Assembly (NCBI GenBank): GCA_028278225.1
Contig: JANQEU010000084.1
Location: forward strand, 1-64,000
Source of the DNA: Cyclobacteriaceae bacterium
GTDB lineage: Bacteria > Bacteroidota > Bacteroidia > Cytophagales > Cyclobacteriaceae
DNA length: 64,000 nt
Direction of reading: 5' to 3'
Of the stretch, positions 62,425 to 64,000 are shown piece after piece. The notes below the pieces were generated by a model. That model was not told where the DNA came from, made no database searches, and saw only the letters and a program-made list of their open reading frames with translations. The first letter of the stretch is position 1. Every line of letters begins with the position of its first letter. Made by a program: the position numbers and the translations under genes.

Positions 62425-62970
62425 ATGGCAAAACCTGGAAAAAGCGTCCTGTCAACGGTCAAGGAATATGGCAACCGGCTCTTCGGTTTCATTAGGGGAA
62501 GAGTGGGTAGTAATGAGGATGCCGAAGATATCCTGCAGGATGTCTGGTACCAGCTAAGCAGGATAATAGACCTTGATGAAATAGAGAACATGTCTGCCTG
62601 GTTGTTTCAGGTAGCCAGAAATAGAATAACCGACCGGTATCGAAAACAAAAGAACTCTTTGCTGGAAGACTTTGTATTCGAAGATGAAGACGGAGCATGG
62701 ACGCTAAAGGACATTCTCACGAGTTCGGATAATCCTGAAGACGAGTTTTTCAGGGAGCTGTTTTGGAACGAATTATTGTCGGCGCTGGACGAATTACCTG
62801 AAACTCAGCGCAATGCATTTGTTTGGAATGAGTTGGAAGATATGACACTTCAGGAAATAGCTGACAAAACCGGTGACAATTTGAAGACCGTCATTTCCCG
62901 AAAGGGCTACGCGGTTAAATATCTGCGAGAAAGGTTGCAGTCACTCTACGATGAATTAAATAATTATTGA
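62425..62970 (+). CDS. ECF-type RNA polymerase sigma factor
   Basis: A 181-residue sigma-70-family ECF factor. Region 2 is NRLFGFIRGRVGSNEDAEDILQDVWYQL, followed by MSAWLFQVARNRITDRYRKQ. Region 4 is LDELPETQRNAFVWNELEDMTLQEIADKTGDNLKTVISRKGYAVKYLRERLQ, split here by function into the HTH part (MTLQEIADKTGDNLKTVISR). The acidic linker FEDEDGAWTLKDIL is long. The ATG at 62425 lies in a divergent 160-base region with the histidine kinase. The next small membrane gene starts after its stop and may be its anti-sigma partner, though it lacks a known anti-sigma motif. Confidence 0.9.
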   Translation: MAKPGKSVLSTVKEYGNRLFGFIRGRVGSNEDAEDILQDVWYQLSRIIDLDEIENMSAWLFQVARNRITDRYRKQKNSLLEDFVFEDEDGAWTLKDILTSSDNPEDEFFRELFWNELLSALDELPETQRNAFVWNELEDMTLQEIADKTGDNLKTVISRKGYAVKYLRERLQSLYDELNNY

Positions 62971-62993
62971 AACTTGGTAACTTCAAAATAAAT

Positions 62994-63317
62994 ATGAGAC
63001 ATAGAAAGGGGATAGGAATTGTGTTTTTCGTCATTGCCGCATTTTTAATATTATCTGCTGTGGTAATGTTTCTGTGGAATTTTGTACTGGTCCCGACCAC
63101 TGGCGTTGGTGCATTGACCTACCTTCAGGCTATGGGATTACTTGTCCTGAGCAAGATCCTGTTTGGAGGATTTAAGGGAGGCCGGAGAGGGGGACCGCCC
63201 TGGCGAAAGTCTCATTGGGGTAGAAGGTGGTCACGAATGAGCACTGAAGAAAAAGAAAGGTTCAAAGAAGAATGGCGAAGAAGGTGTGCACCAGGAGAAT
63301 CCAAAGAATCCCCCTAA
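62994..63317 (+). CDS. Small membrane protein after ECF sigma
   Basis: From ATG 62994 the protein has 107 residues with two TM helices (GIVFFVIAAFLILSAVVMFLW and VGALTYLQAMGLLVLSKILF) and a basic Gly-Arg-rich end (GGFKGGRRGGPPWRKSHWGRRW) that probably sits in the cytoplasm. It lies 23 bases after the sigma-factor stop. An anti-sigma role is possible by position but no ZAS or FecR-like motif is seen. TTG at 62967 is an earlier possible start that overlaps the sigma gene. Confidence 0.65.
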   Translation: MRHRKGIGIVFFVIAAFLILSAVVMFLWNFVLVPTTGVGALTYLQAMGLLVLSKILFGGFKGGRRGGPPWRKSHWGRRWSRMSTEEKERFKEEWRRRCAPGESKESP

Positions 63318-63343
63318 CCCACTTGTTAAGGGGAGAATTTTTT
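63310..63343 (+). terminator. Hairpin and T run after the small membrane gene
   Basis: CCCC-TAA (from 63311) pairs with TTAAGGGG (63326-63333) with one bulge, and six T residues follow at 63338-63343. It overlaps the stop codon and would end the sigma factor operon. Confidence 0.5.
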
Positions 63344-63686
63344 AGATAATTCCGCTTTGTAAAGGGTCGAGGGGAATTGATGGCTAGTCTTTCCAGCAAC
63401 TGGCTCATGTATTACATTTCTTCCAACAAAAATCTAAAAGAGTTCTCTCGCTATCTACTGGATATGGCGATGTGGCCGCTCCAGATTATAAAAAGCCACA
63501 ATGTAGTGCAATCCCCCATATCTCACAAAGCTTGTGAATAACTTGCGTTTTGAAAGTCTCCCTTTTCGCTCAGAGGAAATACCGTAATAACTCAAACATA
63601 TCAGGGGGCGGGATGGAGCGGTCTATTAGCACAGAAGTATCAAATACCGACCTTGGCCATTCGCCATATCTCCTGTTGTGCTTTCG
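63344..63686. other. Noncoding spacer, nothing recognised
   Basis: I see no convincing open frame, RNA, repeat or promoter in this 343-base stretch between the sigma-factor operon and the convergent antitoxin gene. The plus-strand frames here are short and antisense to the antitoxin. Confidence 0.5.
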
Positions 63687-63968
63687 TTATTTCGCCGTTA
63701 CTTCGATTGAGAGATCTAAGGCGTTCGCAACTAGAGCCAAGTTCGAAATCCGAATATCTTCCCCATTCTCAATTCTTGAGATGTATGGTCTCTGTTTCCC
63801 AATACGTTTAGCCAGTTCGTTCTGACTCAATTTCAGTTCCTTTCTCCTGTTCTTGATGATCTCACCGAAATAGTATGAGAAAGCCTCTTCTCTGAATTTT
63901 TCGCGTTGCTCAGTTCCTCGTTCACCGTAGCGCTCGTTCAACAGTTCTTTTGCACTCTTAGCTTTCAT
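63687..63968 (-). CDS. higA: HigA-like XRE antitoxin
   Basis: From ATG 63968 (MKAKSAKELLNERYG) the 93-residue protein ends in a Cro/C1-type HTH: IIKNRRKELKLSQNELAKRIG, then KQRPYISRIENGEDIRISNLALVANALDL. The charged N-terminus would fold on the toxin. HigA-type antitoxins repress their own operon. The upstream partner gene would be off the right edge; its last codons are visible 2 bases upstream (see the next entry). TTG at 63974 is a weaker start. Confidence 0.8.
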   Translation of the reverse strand: MKAKSAKELLNERYGERGTEQREKFREEAFSYYFGEIIKNRRKELKLSQNELAKRIGKQRPYISRIENGEDIRISNLALVANALDLSIEVTAK

Positions 63969-63970
63969 AA

Positions 63971-64000
63971 TCAATCGTTTTCGTTTAAATAATCTTCAAG
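63971..64000 (-). CDS. C-terminal end of a probable HigB-like toxin, cut by window end
   Basis: The minus-strand frame at the edge reads LEDYLNEND followed by TGA at 63973-63971. The spacing of 2 bases to the HigA-like ATG and the family's habit of ending in an (L/M)xDYLxxN tail suggest a Gp49/HigB-type RNase gene. Only nine codons are visible, so this is a weak call. Confidence 0.4.
   Translation of the reverse strand, partial: LEDYLNEND

Overview
The window looks like chromosomal DNA of a Bacteroidota bacterium, most likely a Cytophagales-type free-living member. The evidence is a CarboxypepD_reg/TonB-dependent receptor, a BY-kinase/Wza/PHP-phosphatase capsule module, many short lipoproteins with an LxxC-type lipobox, a WbqC-family protein, and TAnnTTTG -7 promoter motifs upstream of all three intact tRNA genes. 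I infer the taxonomy from these traits; no rRNA or other phylogenetic marker was compared.

Layout. (1) Positions 1-9116 are an AT-richer accessory island ending at the 3' end of a tRNA-Ser(TGA). It holds a type I restriction-modification operon with a broken 5' end of hsdM, a HEPN-motif protein, a three-gene operon (HTH protein, second RX4H protein, TIR-like protein) and a membrane-anchored unknown. (2) 9117-14891: tRNA-Ser, an EEP-family nuclease, tRNA-Arg(CCT) followed by two degenerate tRNA-Arg tail copies that flank a frameshifted GIY-YIG gene, two lipoproteins and hflX. (3) 14985-20057: exopolysaccharide export (glycosyltransferase, Wza-like, Wzc-like BY-kinase with a Gly-Tyr tail, PHP phosphatase). 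(4) 20149-28474: TPR protein, ComA-like phosphosulfolactate synthase, DUF368 transporter, aroE, uvrB, sulfatase, vapBC. (5) 28623-36224, all on the minus strand: a bacteriocin-like locus with three double-glycine-leader peptides (one a Cys-rich 37-residue gene), HlyD-type adaptor, a C39-peptidase ABC exporter split by a one-base frameshift, a small HTH regulator and its 3' duplicate, a retropepsin-PDZ protein, small membrane proteins and a CPBP protease whose start lies inside a MITE terminal repeat. (6) 36466-52434: housekeeping genes (thioesterase, mltG, clpC, fabG, lpd), a small regulator with a repeated operator, TonB receptor, cysteine-desulfurase-like protein, AAC(6')-like acetyltransferase, BatA-like VWA protein. 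(7) 52484-53245: a tandem array of about 250 bp units bounded by degenerate tRNA-Leu tails and containing MITE-like elements, beside intact tRNA-Leu(CAG). (8) 53293-56884: a metY-metX-hom operon under a SAM-I-type riboswitch. (9) 56960-64000: cyanophycinase-like lipoprotein, esterase-like lipoprotein, TPR histidine kinase, ECF sigma factor plus small membrane partner, and a HigBA-like toxin-antitoxin pair cut by the window end.

How they work together. The left island is built for defence. The minus-strand block at 28.6-36.2 kb reads as a peptide production and export unit with candidate immunity or processing genes. The two tRNA-tail arrays (tRNA-Arg and tRNA-Leu) carry a similar small hairpin insertion at the same T-arm position and may be products of one tRNA-targeting mechanism. 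The methionine operon is controlled by S-adenosylmethionine. All functional calls come from motif and family recognition by eye; no database search was run.
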